From Candidatus Poribacteria bacterium (lineage in GTDB: Bacteria; Poribacteria; WGA-4E; WGA-3G): DNA of 38,402 nt. Location of the stretch: NCBI GenBank assembly GCA_022823085.1, contig JAJDXV010000064.1, positions 1 to 38,402 on the forward strand, read 5' to 3'. A model generated the notes under the pieces. That model did not search any database and was not told the origin of the DNA. It saw nothing but the letters and a program-made list of their open reading frames with translations. Below are positions 25,699 through 34,487 of the stretch, in pieces; the stretch's first letter is position 1; the number at the start of each line of letters is the position of its first letter. The position numbers were made by a program, and so were the translations under genes.

Positions 25699-27840
25699 AT
25701 GAGACGCTTTTTCTTTTTCTTTTTATCGCTTGTATTGGCAACACTTCTGTGGTTCACAGAGAGTGTGGCAGAAAACGTAAACATCCCGGATGTGAACCTG
25801 CGTGCGGTGATTGCTGAAACACTCGACAAGCCACCGAATGTGCCGCTGACGCAAGCAGATATGGCACGTTTGACTCGTCTGAACGCACACAACAGGGACA
25901 TCGAGGATTTGACGGGTCTCGACTTCGCGACGAACCTTCAAGACATACGCGCAAACAACAATTTGATCACCGATCTATCACCGCTCGCCGGATTATCTCG
26001 TCTGAATGTGGTTGAGTTTCGGGAGAATGTGATCCGTGATTTATCCCCGCTTTCGGGTTTAATCAATTTGCGTGAATTAATCGTCCCCGGTAATCTTATA
26101 TCAGACGTATCGCCTGTCGCGGATTTACTGCGCTTAGAGGCGTTAGAGATTTCAGGGAACGCTATATCCGACTTCTCTGCGATTGCGGGGTTACCCAAGC
26201 TCCGACACATTCGGTTCAGCAATAATCCCCTCGCGGATTTCTCAGATTTTGCGGCGTTACCGAGTCTGCAAACATTACACACTTGGGGCACCCCCGTGAT
26301 AAATCTTGAAGGGGTACGGGCATTTCCGAAACTGCAAGAGCTCGACATCTGTGGCGGTGAAATATCGGATATCTCTGCGTTAGAGGGATTAATAAACTTG
26401 ACGGAACTCGATCTCGTTGGCAACGAGATCACAGACATCGCCCCTCTATCAAGTCTGACGGGGTTAAAACGTCTGAACCTTCGCCAGAATCAGATCACCG
26501 ATGTATCGCCGCTTGCCGCTTTAGTGAATTTGCAATCCATAGATCTGCAGGATAATGAGATATCGGACTTTTCGCCATTGGATGTTTTCCCTGAGACGGT
26601 CATCATTGTTCGGCGTGAGAATCCAGGTAGCATCGTGGGGCGTTCTGTCCCGAAAATCAAGGGACCGTGGTTGTGGGTCATTCTGCCGACAGCGGGTGTG
26701 TTGGGGTCAGCGGCGGCGGCTTCTGAGCGAGACTATCTCTCGGTCGTCAGTGGGGGTCAGGTAACAGAAGCGCAGATAGCGTCCGAAGGTGCCGAGACAG
26801 GTGCCCGCGTGGGCAATAAGGTCTGGACAGTGGGTGAACTCCCTCGAAGCGGCCCGAACAATATCAATGACATGGTAAACGCGATAGGCTTAGGCACAGA
26901 CAACATAGATTTTCATGTGGCTTACGGGTCAATTGCCTTGTTAGTACCGAACGAACAGGAGACCCGTTTGTTCGTCGGATCCGGCGATGCTGTCAAGGTT
27001 TGGCTGAATGGCAAACAGGTTCATAATAACGCCGTTGATAGAGACGCTGAAGACTACCAAGAGGATTTCCCTGTCACGCTAAAAAAGGGGAGAAACATCC
27101 TGTTAGTTGCAGTTTACGAAGGCGAGGGCTGGTGGAGCGGTTTTTTTGGGCTCGATAGAAACACGGAATATACAACGACGCTGCCGGACGCTGTGAATCG
27201 TGCCATCCCGCGTCGTGCTACGGATATAGATGGTGATGGCACGGTCGGTATTCTGGATATGATTTTGGTTTCGCGGTCTTTTGGAACGCTTACCGCCGAT
27301 AAGCCCGGCGGCAGTGTATATGAGGATATAAACGGCGATGGGGTTGTCAATATAATTGATCTCATCCTTGTCGCACAGGATATAAATGCGCCCGTTGGTA
27401 ACAATCCTGCTGCACCCATCTCGCCCAAATTAATCCAGCAATGGATAGACCTGGCATGGACAGAATACGATGGGTCCCTTGCATTCCAAAAAGGCATCAC
27501 AAGCCTTGAAAATATCTTGATGGCTTTGCTGTCAGAGAAAACGGAAGCCCAAACAGCACTGTTCGCGAACTACCCGAATCCGTTTAATCCTGAAACGTGG
27601 ATACCTTACCAGTTAGCTGTGCCCACCGAGGTCGCCGTGGCGATACAGACGACAACCGGTCGCATCGTGCGCACCTTGCGGTTAGGGCATCAGTCGGCGG
27701 GCGTGTATAAAACGCCGAACCGCGCCGCGTATTGGGACGGTAAAAACGATCTCGGTGAACCCGTCACCAGCGGAATTTATTTCTATACGCTTACGGCGGG
27801 CGACTTCACTGCCACCCGTAAAATGCTCATTCGCAAGTAG
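25699..27840 (+). CDS. Secreted LRR protein with dockerin and sorting-like tail
   Basis: The 713-residue protein is exported and probably anchored or displayed. The ATG at 25699 (MRRFFFFF) is 10 nt after AAGGAG and starts a signal peptide (about 1-26). Residues about 30-300 are internalin-type leucine-rich repeats (units such as NEITDIAPLSSLTGLKRLNL). A GPWLWVILP segment follows, then a jelly-roll-like stretch at about 420-485 (FVGSGDAVKVWLNGKQVHN). A type I dockerin has two calcium loops at Asp509 (DIDGDG) and Asp543 (DINGDG), each followed by helix residues IxDLILV or similar. From about residue 618 the tail with NPFNPETWIPYQL ends GDFTATRKMLIRK, a FlgD/type-A-sorting-like domain. The next gene, 10 nt on, carries a cohesin. 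Confidence 0.85.
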   Translation: MRRFFFFFLSLVLATLLWFTESVAENVNIPDVNLRAVIAETLDKPPNVPLTQADMARLTRLNAHNRDIEDLTGLDFATNLQDIRANNNLITDLSPLAGLSRLNVVEFRENVIRDLSPLSGLINLRELIVPGNLISDVSPVADLLRLEALEISGNAISDFSAIAGLPKLRHIRFSNNPLADFSDFAALPSLQTLHTWGTPVINLEGVRAFPKLQELDICGGEISDISALEGLINLTELDLVGNEITDIAPLSSLTGLKRLNLRQNQITDVSPLAALVNLQSIDLQDNEISDFSPLDVFPETVIIVRRENPGSIVGRSVPKIKGPWLWVILPTAGVLGSAAAASERDYLSVVSGGQVTEAQIASEGAETGARVGNKVWTVGELPRSGPNNINDMVNAIGLGTDNIDFHVAYGSIALLVPNEQETRLFVGSGDAVKVWLNGKQVHNNAVDRDAEDYQEDFPVTLKKGRNILLVAVYEGEGWWSGFFGLDRNTEYTTTLPDAVNRAIPRRATDIDGDGTVGILDMILVSRSFGTLTADKPGGSVYEDINGDGVVNIIDLILVAQDINAPVGNNPAAPISPKLIQQWIDLAWTEYDGSLAFQKGITSLENILMALLSEKTEAQTALFANYPNPFNPETWIPYQLAVPTEVAVAIQTTTGRIVRTLRLGHQSAGVYKTPNRAAYWDGKNDLGEPVTSGIYFYTLTAGDFTATRKMLIRK

Positions 27841-27850
27841 GAGATACACA

Positions 27851-30800
27851 ATGAAAGACCTCAGAATTCTTTACTTCATTCTTGTTGGACTCATGACCTT
27901 CACCTATCCACCCGCCGATGCACAAGAGAACATCGCAGAACAGGCATATAATATTTTTCAACAGAACTGTTTCAACTGCCACGGTCCGTCGGGGAATTTT
28001 CGCGAGTCTCTGCTCATTGACCACGCCTCGCTCATAGACTCCGGCGCGGTGATTCCAGGCGACCCGCTTGCTTCTGAGTTCTATAAACGCTTGATTGAAG
28101 GCACACCTGAAAAACCGAAGATGCCCTTGGGACAACCTGCCCTCTCACCGCTGGCATTGGCAACAATAGCACTTTGGATTTCTGAAGGTGCCCCGGATTG
28201 GCAGACGCAGCGGGATGGTCCCTTTATTACGCCCGCCGCGATGCTAACGACCATCGAAGAACATCTCGAAACCCTATCTGCGTTTGACCGACCTTCCGCG
28301 CGTTATTTCACAATCACACATCTCTATAACGCCGGTGAAAGCCAAGACACCTTAAGTGCCTATCAGATCGCACTCTCGAAACTCATCAACTCTCTGTCTT
28401 GGGGCTACTCAGTGATCAATCCCGAACCGATTGACGACGCGGAGACGATCTTCTACATTGACCTGCGGGACTATGAATGGGATGTCCGGGGCGATGCGTG
28501 GACACAGATCGAAAATGTGTATCCATATACCATTGAATTTGATGCCGAAACACAAGTCGCCGAACTGCGTTCATTGGCGAATCTTCGCCAGCAAATGGAC
28601 TGTCAAGTACCGTATGTGTACGCCGATTGGTTTATCGCAACGGCTTCATTGCCACCGCTGTATCACGACATCTTGGATCTCCCGACAACCGATAGTGCGT
28701 TGGAATCTCAACTCGGCGTGGATGTCGCCAGAAATCTTGAATCTGCACCAGGGCGGCGCGTCTGGCGTGCGGGTTTCAACGATTCGGGGGTCTCTAATCA
28801 TAACCGCGTTGTTGAACGCCACACGTCTCGGCACGGCGCGTATTGGAAAAGTTACGACTTTGCAGGATCGGTCGGGACACAGAATGTTTTTACGCACCCA
28901 CTGTCTTTTGCACAGGATGGCGGTGAAATGATCTTCAACCTGCCCAACGGCTTACAAGCGTATATGATCGTCGATGCCGCGGGGAACCGTATTGATGTCG
29001 CACCGACAGACATCGTGTCGAACCCCGCGGCAAGCGATCCAGCCGTCCGCAACGGGTTATCGTGTGTCGGGTGTCATACCGAAGGCATGAAGGCTGTTGA
29101 AGACGAGGTGCGTTCAGCGATAGAACGTGCCGAGAACCCGGCTTTCGATAAAGAACAGGCGTTGCGATTGTATGTCCCACACGCCGAAATGGAGCGTTAC
29201 GTCGAACAAGATACTGAGCGTTACAAGATCGCACTTGAAGCGACAGGCGATACTTTTGGCGGACTCGTGGAACCGGTGCATCGTTTTCATGAAGTTTACC
29301 GAAATGCACTCGATGCCGGACATGCCGCCGCCGCAGTTGGGTTACAAACCGATGCCTTCCTTTCAGAAATTGACAAGAAACCGAGCCTACAAAACCTCGG
29401 GCTTACAGGGCTGCTCTCCGGGGGCAATGTCCAACGCGATACATGGTCAGAGCAATTTGAAAACATCATGATTGCCCTGAACGCTGAATATATTCCCCCG
29501 ATACCGCCATCCGCCCCGACGATTACCGGTATTATTGAAAGCGATAGGCAGCTGACGATCAACTATAACGCACCAACGAACATCGGAAATGGCGGACCGA
29601 TACAACGTTATGAGTATAGTCTGAACAATAGCATCTGGCGACTACTCCCGAACAACCGAATTATTACAGGGCTAACCAACGGCACGACTTATCGTGTGCG
29701 ACTGCGTGCTGTGAGTGAATCGGGCTACGGAACACCCTCAGCAACTCTGAACGCGACACCGATACGGCAAGACACCGAGACCGATTCCGATGATAACTCT
29801 ATCTTCACTTTCCCGGTCCCTGATGTGAACCTCCGCGTCGCGATTGCTGAAGCACTCGGTAAAGACCCCGGCACGGAGATTACCGAGGCAGATATGCAGC
29901 GTTTGACACGCCTTGATGCAGATGAACAGGGTATCCGTGATCTCACAGGGCTTGAGTTTGCGACAAACTTGGAACGTATCGAATTGCGTCGGAATCAGAT
30001 ATCTGACCTGACACCGATCGCCGAATTAACGCGACTGAATAATATCAAGTTGCGCGGGAATCTCATTTCCGATGTCTCGCCACTCGCAGAACTCGTTAAC
30101 GTAGACTGGCTTGGTCTTGAGGAAAACGCGATCACGGATCTCTCACCCCTGAAAGATCTTATCAAACTCAACGGGATCGGCATCTCAGGTAACCCGATCA
30201 CGAACGTCGCTCCGCTGGCGAGTCTCATCAGCCTCGAAAGGATAGATGCCTGGCGGGCACCGATCACAGACTTTTCACCGTTGGCAAAATTGCCGAAACT
30301 CTCATGGATCGAATTTGGCAACGAGGGTGCTCTTAAAACGATTCCGACCCTCAAGGGATTAAAAGCACTCCGCCGCTTGCAAATCGACGACACCAATATC
30401 TCAGATTTGTCTGTACTCTCAGAACTAACAGGTCTCGAATGGCTACGGCTGGTGAATAACACGATTTCCGATGTCTCGGCATTGGCGGATCTGAAACGGT
30501 TGAAACACCTGAATCTCGATGCAAATATCATTTCCGATGTCTCGCCACTTGCTGCGTTAAGTCGCCTTGAAGTCCTCTATCTCGAAAACAATGCTATCTC
30601 GGATCCTTCGCCACTCACAGGACTGAAAAACTTGGATAGATTGGATCTCCGGAATAACATTATTTCGGATTTTTCGGCGTTAGAAGCATTACCGGATACA
30701 ACTTTTCTTCGGCTTGAAGGCAATCCAGGGGTGCCTACCGGGGGGGCGAAAATAACGGGACCCTGGTTATGGGCGATCGTCCCCGGCACAGAATTGAATG

Positions 30801-32020
30801 CCAACACCGACTTCCTCGCACGCGCCACTCGCAACGCAACGACGGAACTGAAAGTCGCGACGCATGGCGCGAAGGAAGGCAAAACCGTCGGTGAGGGGAA
30901 ATGGCGGCTTCATGAACTGGATGTCAGCCGTGGGGACAACATCAATCGAATGACAGAGGCACTCGGATGGGGATCGGGTTCGGAGATCTATGACCATATC
31001 GTTTACGGTTCTGTTATCTTGGATTCACCGAAAGAACAGGAGACGACCATGTTCGTCGGTTCTGATGATGCCTGTAAAGTCTGGCTCAATGGTGAGTTGA
31101 TTCATTCGGCATTCGTTGCCCGGGGTGCTAACGATTACCAAGATTTCTTCCCGGCTACCTTGAAAGCCGGTCAAAATGTCTTGTTAGTCGCACTCGATAA
31201 CCACGGGCATGGCGGGTTTAGCGGTTTCTTTGGGTTCGCGCCCGATGCGAAATACACCGTCTTCCGTCCGAGCATGAATTTCATCTTCGAGATAGATACA
31301 CCCGCAGAAGAAATCGCGGTCGGGGACACGTTGACCCTGCATCTGAACGTCGAAAATGTGGACGATTTAGGCGGATGGCAAGCCGATCTGACCTTTGATC
31401 CGAAGGTGCTAAAAGCCGTGAGGGTCGCTGAGGGCGATTTTCTGAAGCAGAAGGACGCAGAAACCTTCTTCGCGGAAGGCAGTATCAAGAATCCACTCGG
31501 TAAAATCATCGGGATCAAATCACTACAGTTAGACGGACCGGCTGTCACAGGACTCGGCAGACTTCTCTCGGTGACCTTCACAGCGATCGGGACTGGGACC
31601 TCTGAAATAACACTTGATAACTTTATCGCGGGGACGCGTCGGGGCGAAAAAACCCGTTCTGTTCCGCCAGAGATGACGATCACTGTTGGGGGCACACGCG
31701 CCGCACCCGAAGCAGAAATGCGACCCGATCAGACGGCACTGCTGACGAACTATCCGAATCCGTTCAACCCGGAAACGTGGATACCGTATCAATTGTCAGC
31801 AGCTGCGGATGTTTCTTTGACGATTTATGATGTTCGCGGTGTCATCGTTCGGCGAGTGGCAGTGGGACATCAGCCCGCGGGGTATTATACCAGCAGAAGT
31901 CGTGCTGCGTACTGGGATGGGAAAAATGGGGTCGGTGAGTCCGTAGCGAGTGGCGTGTATTTCTATACCCTCACCGCCGGCGATTTTACTGCCACTCGTA
32001 AACTATTGATCCGAAAATAG
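27851..32020 (+). CDS. Secreted multi-domain protein: cytochrome c, Fn3, LRR, cohesin, sorting-like tail
   Basis: This 1389-residue exported protein starts at an ATG 7 nt after AGGAG; the frame is open further upstream but overlaps the previous gene. After a signal peptide (1-24, ADA), Cys40-Cys43-His44 (CFNCH) lies in a planctomycete-type cytochrome c domain, and Cys405-Cys408-His409 (CVGCH) marks a second haem site. Residues about 552-640 form an Fn3 domain and 654-957 internalin-type LRRs. GPWLW and a jelly-roll-like stretch (about 1067-1127) follow. About 1142-1277 match a cohesin (VGDTLTLHLNVENVDDLGG, then WQADLTFDPKVLKAV, then GRLLSVTFTAIG). The tail (about 1295-1389) again has NPFNPETWIPYQL. 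It is co-transcribed with the dockerin protein. The combination of haem and cohesin modules is unusual. Confidence 0.85.
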   Translation: MKDLRILYFILVGLMTFTYPPADAQENIAEQAYNIFQQNCFNCHGPSGNFRESLLIDHASLIDSGAVIPGDPLASEFYKRLIEGTPEKPKMPLGQPALSPLALATIALWISEGAPDWQTQRDGPFITPAAMLTTIEEHLETLSAFDRPSARYFTITHLYNAGESQDTLSAYQIALSKLINSLSWGYSVINPEPIDDAETIFYIDLRDYEWDVRGDAWTQIENVYPYTIEFDAETQVAELRSLANLRQQMDCQVPYVYADWFIATASLPPLYHDILDLPTTDSALESQLGVDVARNLESAPGRRVWRAGFNDSGVSNHNRVVERHTSRHGAYWKSYDFAGSVGTQNVFTHPLSFAQDGGEMIFNLPNGLQAYMIVDAAGNRIDVAPTDIVSNPAASDPAVRNGLSCVGCHTEGMKAVEDEVRSAIERAENPAFDKEQALRLYVPHAEMERYVEQDTERYKIALEATGDTFGGLVEPVHRFHEVYRNALDAGHAAAAVGLQTDAFLSEIDKKPSLQNLGLTGLLSGGNVQRDTWSEQFENIMIALNAEYIPPIPPSAPTITGIIESDRQLTINYNAPTNIGNGGPIQRYEYSLNNSIWRLLPNNRIITGLTNGTTYRVRLRAVSESGYGTPSATLNATPIRQDTETDSDDNSIFTFPVPDVNLRVAIAEALGKDPGTEITEADMQRLTRLDADEQGIRDLTGLEFATNLERIELRRNQISDLTPIAELTRLNNIKLRGNLISDVSPLAELVNVDWLGLEENAITDLSPLKDLIKLNGIGISGNPITNVAPLASLISLERIDAWRAPITDFSPLAKLPKLSWIEFGNEGALKTIPTLKGLKALRRLQIDDTNISDLSVLSELTGLEWLRLVNNTISDVSALADLKRLKHLNLDANIISDVSPLAALSRLEVLYLENNAISDPSPLTGLKNLDRLDLRNNIISDFSALEALPDTTFLRLEGNPGVPTGGAKITGPWLWAIVPGTELNANTDFLARATRNATTELKVATHGAKEGKTVGEGKWRLHELDVSRGDNINRMTEALGWGSGSEIYDHIVYGSVILDSPKEQETTMFVGSDDACKVWLNGELIHSAFVARGANDYQDFFPATLKAGQNVLLVALDNHGHGGFSGFFGFAPDAKYTVFRPSMNFIFEIDTPAEEIAVGDTLTLHLNVENVDDLGGWQADLTFDPKVLKAVRVAEGDFLKQKDAETFFAEGSIKNPLGKIIGIKSLQLDGPAVTGLGRLLSVTFTAIGTGTSEITLDNFIAGTRRGEKTRSVPPEMTITVGGTRAAPEAEMRPDQTALLTNYPNPFNPETWIPYQLSAAADVSLTIYDVRGVIVRRVAVGHQPAGYYTSRSRAAYWDGKNGVGESVASGVYFYTLTAGDFTATRKLLIRK

Positions 32021-32187
32021 TATCAAATGACCTTATGATAACTGGAATGCTGATGCTTATTAGCTTCTCAGTCATCCATCGCTAATGAGTGGATTGAGTT
32101 GGATTCGCTGGTATCTTCTTGAACTTCGTTGAGTGTCAGTTGCCTCTCAGCTGACAGAATGTGTAAACATTTTGTCAAAGTGCCCCC

Positions 32188-32214
32188 TTGTAGCGGTGAG
32201 TTTTACTCGCGACC
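32188..32214. repeat. REP-like palindrome
   Basis: TTGTAGCGGTGAGTTTTACT followed by CGCGACC resembles the TGTAG...CTCGCGA units near the right edge, with a short GAGT/ACTC stem. Confidence 0.45.
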
Positions 32215-32267
32215 CCAGCTCGCTCTTACAAAAACACACTATGCCGTTAGGGGTCAAGGAAGTCTCT

Positions 32268-32333
32268 TTGCTCCAGCGGAGCAATATGTCTATAGAAAAG
32301 CGTGCCTGAAGTGCCTGCACTCCAGCGGAGTGC
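32268..32333. repeat. Pair of AGC-loop palindromes with covarying stems
   Basis: TTGCTCC-AGC-GGAGCAA (32268-32284) and GCACTCC-AGC-GGAGTGC (32317-32333) both form perfect 7-bp stems. The outer stem bases differ between the two, yet pairing is retained. Each is followed by a similar TATGT.TA or TATGTAA motif. Confidence 0.65.
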
Positions 32334-32758
32334 TATGTAAACAGACCTAACAGCGGCATCCTTCTGGCGTTTCGTAGTAACCTTTATAAGGAGAGTATCG
32401 GTGATGTAAGCACATCTACCTGTTAGGCTAACTCATACTAAAAGTATAACTCATGGGGTCATTTGATACAAACTATAAATAAAGAAAACCCTTGACGATG
32501 ATAAATCGCTGGTTTGCTGTCGAGAAGAAACACGATAACCTCAATGCTTTTACGCATCTTGAACCTTATCTTGATGGAGATGTGTATAAAATTCGGGGGC
32601 AGCTCATGTTCCTGTGTCCGTCGATGGAAATAGCAGCACATTCCGCTATAGAGACTTTATGACCCAATATAGAGCGGAATAGATCCAGCTGAACTGACCC
32701 AAAAAACAGAGTCGCTCGGCACAGCCCCCATCCGACTCACATTTTATAGGAGGAAAAT

Positions 32759-33454
32759 TTGAGAAACACACTGTTTTACGTCTTAGCGTTTCTATTGATT
32801 TTAGTGCCGATGACCGCATCGAGCCAGATGAGTCTTAACCCATTACCCCAACGCCGAGCTGCCTTCGGTGTCGCGTTCGATTATCAACGAAACGATAACC
32901 TGTTCAAGAATATCTGTGGGGATCTGGGGTTTAATATCAGAACTTTTCAGACGCATATCGATTACGCTTTCAATCGTGATATAAAGATTTCGGTGATCCC
33001 GGGTATCCGTTTTACGGATGTCAATCTCGCTGATGTTCCGCCCTCACCCACTGCAGAGATACGGCTCACGAATATGGGACCATTAGGCACAACGACCTTA
33101 GATTATTTTTTAATCGGTAGTTTCGGCGCGGATTACGCACAACTTCATAATGCGTGTGTGGATGTGCTCCATTTAATTGAGATGGAACTCATTGGTGGGA
33201 TAGGACTCTCACATACTTTGCGGACACAAAGCGAGTTGGTTATCATCCCTTTTTTCGGAGCATTCTATTCAAATATCTGGAGGAACATATCCACACAGCA
33301 GCAAATCTTAATTGACAACACCAGCGGCTTATTTACTGGACAAGCCGGTGCGGAATTCGCATTAACAGAGTCGATTAACATCATCGGCACATGGAATTTC
33401 TCTTTTCAAGGTCCTGAAAATGTTTACTTTCAAATCGGACTCAATTTCCATTAA
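32759..33454 (+). CDS. Outer-membrane beta-barrel protein
   Basis: The TTG start at 32759 is supported by AGGAGG 4 nt upstream and by the signal peptide it opens (MRNTLFYVLAFLLILVPMTA, cleavage near SSQ). The 231-residue protein alternates hydrophobic strands (AAFGVAFDYQRN, IKISVIPGIRF, YFLIGSFGADYA, MELIGGIGLSHTL, LVIIPFFGAFYSNIW) and ends in NVYFQIGLNFH, a typical barrel-closing strand with an aromatic near the C-terminus. It is followed 12 nt later by a lipoprotein gene. Function is unknown. Confidence 0.72.
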   Translation: MRNTLFYVLAFLLILVPMTASSQMSLNPLPQRRAAFGVAFDYQRNDNLFKNICGDLGFNIRTFQTHIDYAFNRDIKISVIPGIRFTDVNLADVPPSPTAEIRLTNMGPLGTTTLDYFLIGSFGADYAQLHNACVDVLHLIEMELIGGIGLSHTLRTQSELVIIPFFGAFYSNIWRNISTQQQILIDNTSGLFTGQAGAEFALTESINIIGTWNFSFQGPENVYFQIGLNFH

Positions 33455-33466
33455 CGGAGGCTCACA

Positions 33467-34315
33467 TTGATAAAATTATACCCTATATTCTTATTCCTCG
33501 TTTGTGTGATCGGTTGTGTGAGTTATAGCGATGATGATGATGGAATACGGGGCGTATTCCCCAGCGAATCGGTTACTGAAACCGAAAGCCAGACACCTGC
33601 CCAGGTGCCTATTGAGCTTGAACCTGCGATTAACAATGAAACGGTACAGCAAGATAATAAAGATTTGACTGCACCTAAACTTTTAGAAAGCACTGTAGAT
33701 TCTGGCAGAGTTGACCCAAATACTGATGTAATAAATTTACGCTTTAATCAAAAGATTACAGAAATTGATATAAAGTTAGTAGATAATTCAGATGTGAGTA
33801 TGGGATGGATACCATCAATCGACACGATTGCTGGTCGTAGAGTATTTCTTACTCGGATTAATGGAAGAAGACTTGTATCAAGTCGGACATATTATATAAA
33901 AGGTTTTGTAGAAGGTAAAAACGGAAATAAAACATCTATTGATATAGAATTTAGAGCCGTTGATGAAGATAGAGAAAATAGAGATAGAACGCCTCCAGTC
34001 ATTTTATCTACTTCTGTAAACCACGAAGCAAGAAACGTAAGTATAAACACCGATCAGTTCGTTTTTACTTTCAGCGAAAACATCGATGAAGCTGAAGTCA
34101 GTCTTGTTAGAGGTGATTGGCAGACAGGAACTGATATGAGGTGGACTCGGTATATAGATAAAAAGAAAGTCGTTTTAATAAAAGAAACAGGCAAGTCATT
34201 CAGCCTAAGAAAAGGCGAATCTTACAACATAGTATTAAAAGCCAGAGATGCGTCTGGTAACTGGACCCCTGGTGGTAACGTGGTATGGCTTTATAAATTT
34301 ACAACGCAGAATTAG
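33467..34315 (+). CDS. Lipoprotein with Ig-like (Big_5/SbsA-like) repeats
   Basis: The TTG start follows GGAGG. The signal MIKLYPIFLFLVCVIGC has lipobox VIGC, with the lipidated Cys at residue 17. After an acidic linker, two related segments begin near APKLLESTVDSGRVDPNTDV and TPPVILSTSVNHEARNVSIN. Each is followed by a strand with F.F...I, the pattern of bacterial Ig-like domains of the SbsA/Big_5 type. It has 282 residues. The middle of the gene is much more AT-rich than its neighbours (about 22% GC in 33721-33780). It is encoded with the barrel protein just upstream and may be its periplasmic or surface partner. Confidence 0.72.
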   Translation: MIKLYPIFLFLVCVIGCVSYSDDDDGIRGVFPSESVTETESQTPAQVPIELEPAINNETVQQDNKDLTAPKLLESTVDSGRVDPNTDVINLRFNQKITEIDIKLVDNSDVSMGWIPSIDTIAGRRVFLTRINGRRLVSSRTYYIKGFVEGKNGNKTSIDIEFRAVDEDRENRDRTPPVILSTSVNHEARNVSINTDQFVFTFSENIDEAEVSLVRGDWQTGTDMRWTRYIDKKKVVLIKETGKSFSLRKGESYNIVLKARDASGNWTPGGNVVWLYKFTTQN

Positions 34316-34487
34316 TGCGTGCGATCGCCAAATCTGCTGCGCCGCTGCGGTCGCCGCTGATCGGTCTGCGTTCCTGAGTGCTCAAAAGTATCTGACTTTC
34401 CCTGATGAGGAGAGAAATTGGGAGCCTAAAGATTGGCGAGTTATAAGAATTATCTCTTCCCATACGAAAATTCGGTTCCTATTCTTT

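Larger units (their letters stand above)
32021..32758. other. Repeat-bearing intergenic region
   Basis: No gene is supported. It contains a hairpin GTCAG...CTGAC near 32128-32148, a REP-like unit at 32188-32214, two short palindromes with AGC loops at 32268-32284 and 32317-32333, and an imperfect inverted repeat at 32640-32680 (ATTCCGCTATA / TATAGAGCGGAAT), 78 bp before the next start codon. Confidence 0.6.

Noticed and set aside
27755..27850. N-terminal extension of the cytochrome/cohesin protein
   Set aside because: It overlaps the tail of the previous gene and lacks a ribosome binding site; the ATG at 27851 with AGGAG and a signal peptide is better.
32129..32350. Open frame of 73 codons between the cohesin gene and the barrel gene
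   Set aside because: It runs through REP-like units and palindromes, lacks a ribosome binding site and resembles no family.
34322..34330. GCGATCGC octamer (HIP1-like)
   Set aside because: A single occurrence was noticed; no evidence of the dense pattern seen in cyanobacteria.
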